Positions 63,235 to 64,000 of a stretch of 64,000 nt of DNA are shown here, one piece after another. The position numbers were made by a program, and so were the translations under genes. Numbering within the stretch: the stretch's first letter is position 1; each line of letters begins with the position of its first letter. Origin of the DNA: Vreelandella neptunia (GTDB taxonomy: Bacteria > Pseudomonadota > Gammaproteobacteria > Pseudomonadales > Halomonadaceae); NCBI RefSeq assembly GCF_000712975.1, contig NZ_JHQL01000002.1, positions 372,001-436,000 of the forward strand. The letters run 5' to 3'. Under the pieces are notes generated by a model that saw only the letters and a program-made list of their open reading frames with translations, searched no databases and was not told the origin of the DNA.

Positions 63235-64000
63235 CTATGCCAGCGAATCTAGAGCGGTGGCCACTGCATCAAACAGCCGCTCTAGCTCAGCTTCCGTGGT
63301 ACCAAAGGGAGGGCCGAACTGCAGCGTGTCACCACCATAGCGCACGTAAAACCCAGCTTCCCACAAGGCTAAATGGGCATCTCGGGGGCGAATGGTTGGG
63401 TCGCTATGACGGGGCTCCAATTGAATTGCGCCCGCTAAGCCATAGTTGCGAATATCAACAATATGGTTACGGCCTTTTAGAGCATGAAGCTTTTGTTCAA
63501 ACGCAGGCGCTATCGCGCTGACCTGGGCCGGGAAGTTTTCGCGCTCCATTATTTCAAGCGCCGCTAAGCCAGCCGCGCAAGCGACGGGGTGGGCGCTGTA
63601 GGTGTAGCCGTGGGGAAACTCAATGGCGTGTGGGGCACCACCCGCGTGCATGAAAGTGTCGAAAATGTCGCTGGAGGCAATCACTGCCCCCATGGGAACC
63701 GCACCGTTAGTGATTTGCTTGGCAACGTTCATAATATCCGGCGTAACGCCAAACGCTTCGGCACCAGTGGTCGCACCGCTACGGCCAAAGGCGGTAATAA
63801 CTTCATCAAATATCAGCAGAATATCGTGGGCGGTACAGATCTCGCGCAGCCGATCCAGATAGCCTTTGGGCGGCACAATTACCCCTGCAGAACCAGACAT
63901 CGGCTCAACAATCACCGCCGCAATAGTCGAGGCATCGTGCAGGGCAATTTGATCAAGCAGCGCATCGGCAAGTTCGGCACCGGTTTCTGCTTGGCCCCGG
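63235..64000 (-). CDS. Class III omega-aminotransferase (partial, 5' end outside window)
   Basis: PLP enzyme; 254 codons of a family of about 450 residues are visible, the N-terminal part lying beyond the right edge. It has AAVIVEPMSGSAGVIVPPKGYL, the cofactor aspartate in LLIFDEVITAFGRSG, the PLP lysine in NVAKQITNGAVPMGAV and the substrate-side HGYTYSAHPVACAAGLAALE. The pattern is that of beta-alanine/omega-amino acid--pyruvate transaminases. The ATG at 63915 is internal. It could be controlled by the MocR regulator nearby, though that is only position-based. Confidence 0.92.
   Translation of the reverse strand, partial: RGQAETGAELADALLDQIALHDASTIAAVIVEPMSGSAGVIVPPKGYLDRLREICTAHDILLIFDEVITAFGRSGATTGAEAFGVTPDIMNVAKQITNGAVPMGAVIASSDIFDTFMHAGGAPHAIEFPHGYTYSAHPVACAAGLAALEIMERENFPAQVSAIAPAFEQKLHALKGRNHIVDIRNYGLAGAIQLEPRHSDPTIRPRDAHLALWEAGFYVRYGGDTLQFGPPFGTTEAELERLFDAVATALDSLA

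Overview
The window reads as a chromosomal segment of a halophilic gammaproteobacterium, most probably Halomonadaceae (Halomonas/Vreelandella type). The evidence is gammaproteobacterial housekeeping genes (serA, xseB-ispA-dxs, hemE-speE, djlA, ubiK beside glnK-amtB), a BCCT carrier, a tripartite tricarboxylate transporter, an Aap amino-acid transporter and a LysR-fpr pair like the Pseudomonas finR-fprA arrangement. The genus is an inference; no rRNA gene is present. I see no insertion sequence, prophage, CRISPR array, tRNA or rRNA gene.

Layout. 1-10.4 kb (minus strand): urea module, with urease ureDABC (ureC cut by the left edge), a globin-coupled diguanylate cyclase and the urea ABC transporter urtABCDE. 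10.5-16.3 kb (minus): tctCBA behind a CitA/CitB-type two-component system. 16.4-21.5 kb: DUF481 outer-membrane protein, BCCT carrier, short orphan flagellin, and a divergent HPPK-like/pteridine-reductase pair. 21.5-29.7 kb: MscS-family channel, YqaA, IclR regulator, crotonase-fold protein, trhO, pirin, serA. 29.9-38.2 kb: xseB-ispA-dxs, djlA, GST, hemolysin-III protein, ribA, hemE-speE. 38.3-43.9 kb: general amino-acid ABC system with two tandem binding-protein genes. 44-49.6 kb: RidA, phosphatase, host-attachment-family protein, two chemoreceptors. 49.7-54.6 kb: LysR/fpr, PII-amtB-PII, ubiK. 54.8-59.7 kb: RND pump with divergent TetR regulator. 59.8-64 kb: GNAT, phosphatidylcholine synthase, MocR regulator, DUF1127 protein, class III aminotransferase (cut by the right edge).

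The main theme is nitrogen acquisition. Four sigma-54 type promoters can be read directly: upstream of ureD (2719-2734), urtA (10243-10258), the second amino-acid binding protein (39504-39519) and glnK (53918-53933, weaker). Each has partial NtrC-like sites or half-sites upstream. The simplest reading is that urea import, urea hydrolysis, amino-acid uptake and ammonium/PII genes form one nitrogen-limitation regulon. A motility theme is also visible: sigma-28 type elements precede the orphan flagellin and the chemoreceptor pair, and the first receptor carries an amino-acid-sensing dCache motif.

I did not find a clearly new multi-gene system. The best leads are the oxygen-sensor-type cyclase between the urea transporter and urease operons, the HPPK-like/pteridine-reductase pair, the promoter-palindrome-terminator leader before the BCCT gene, and several short tandem duplications with 14-18 bp periods in control regions.
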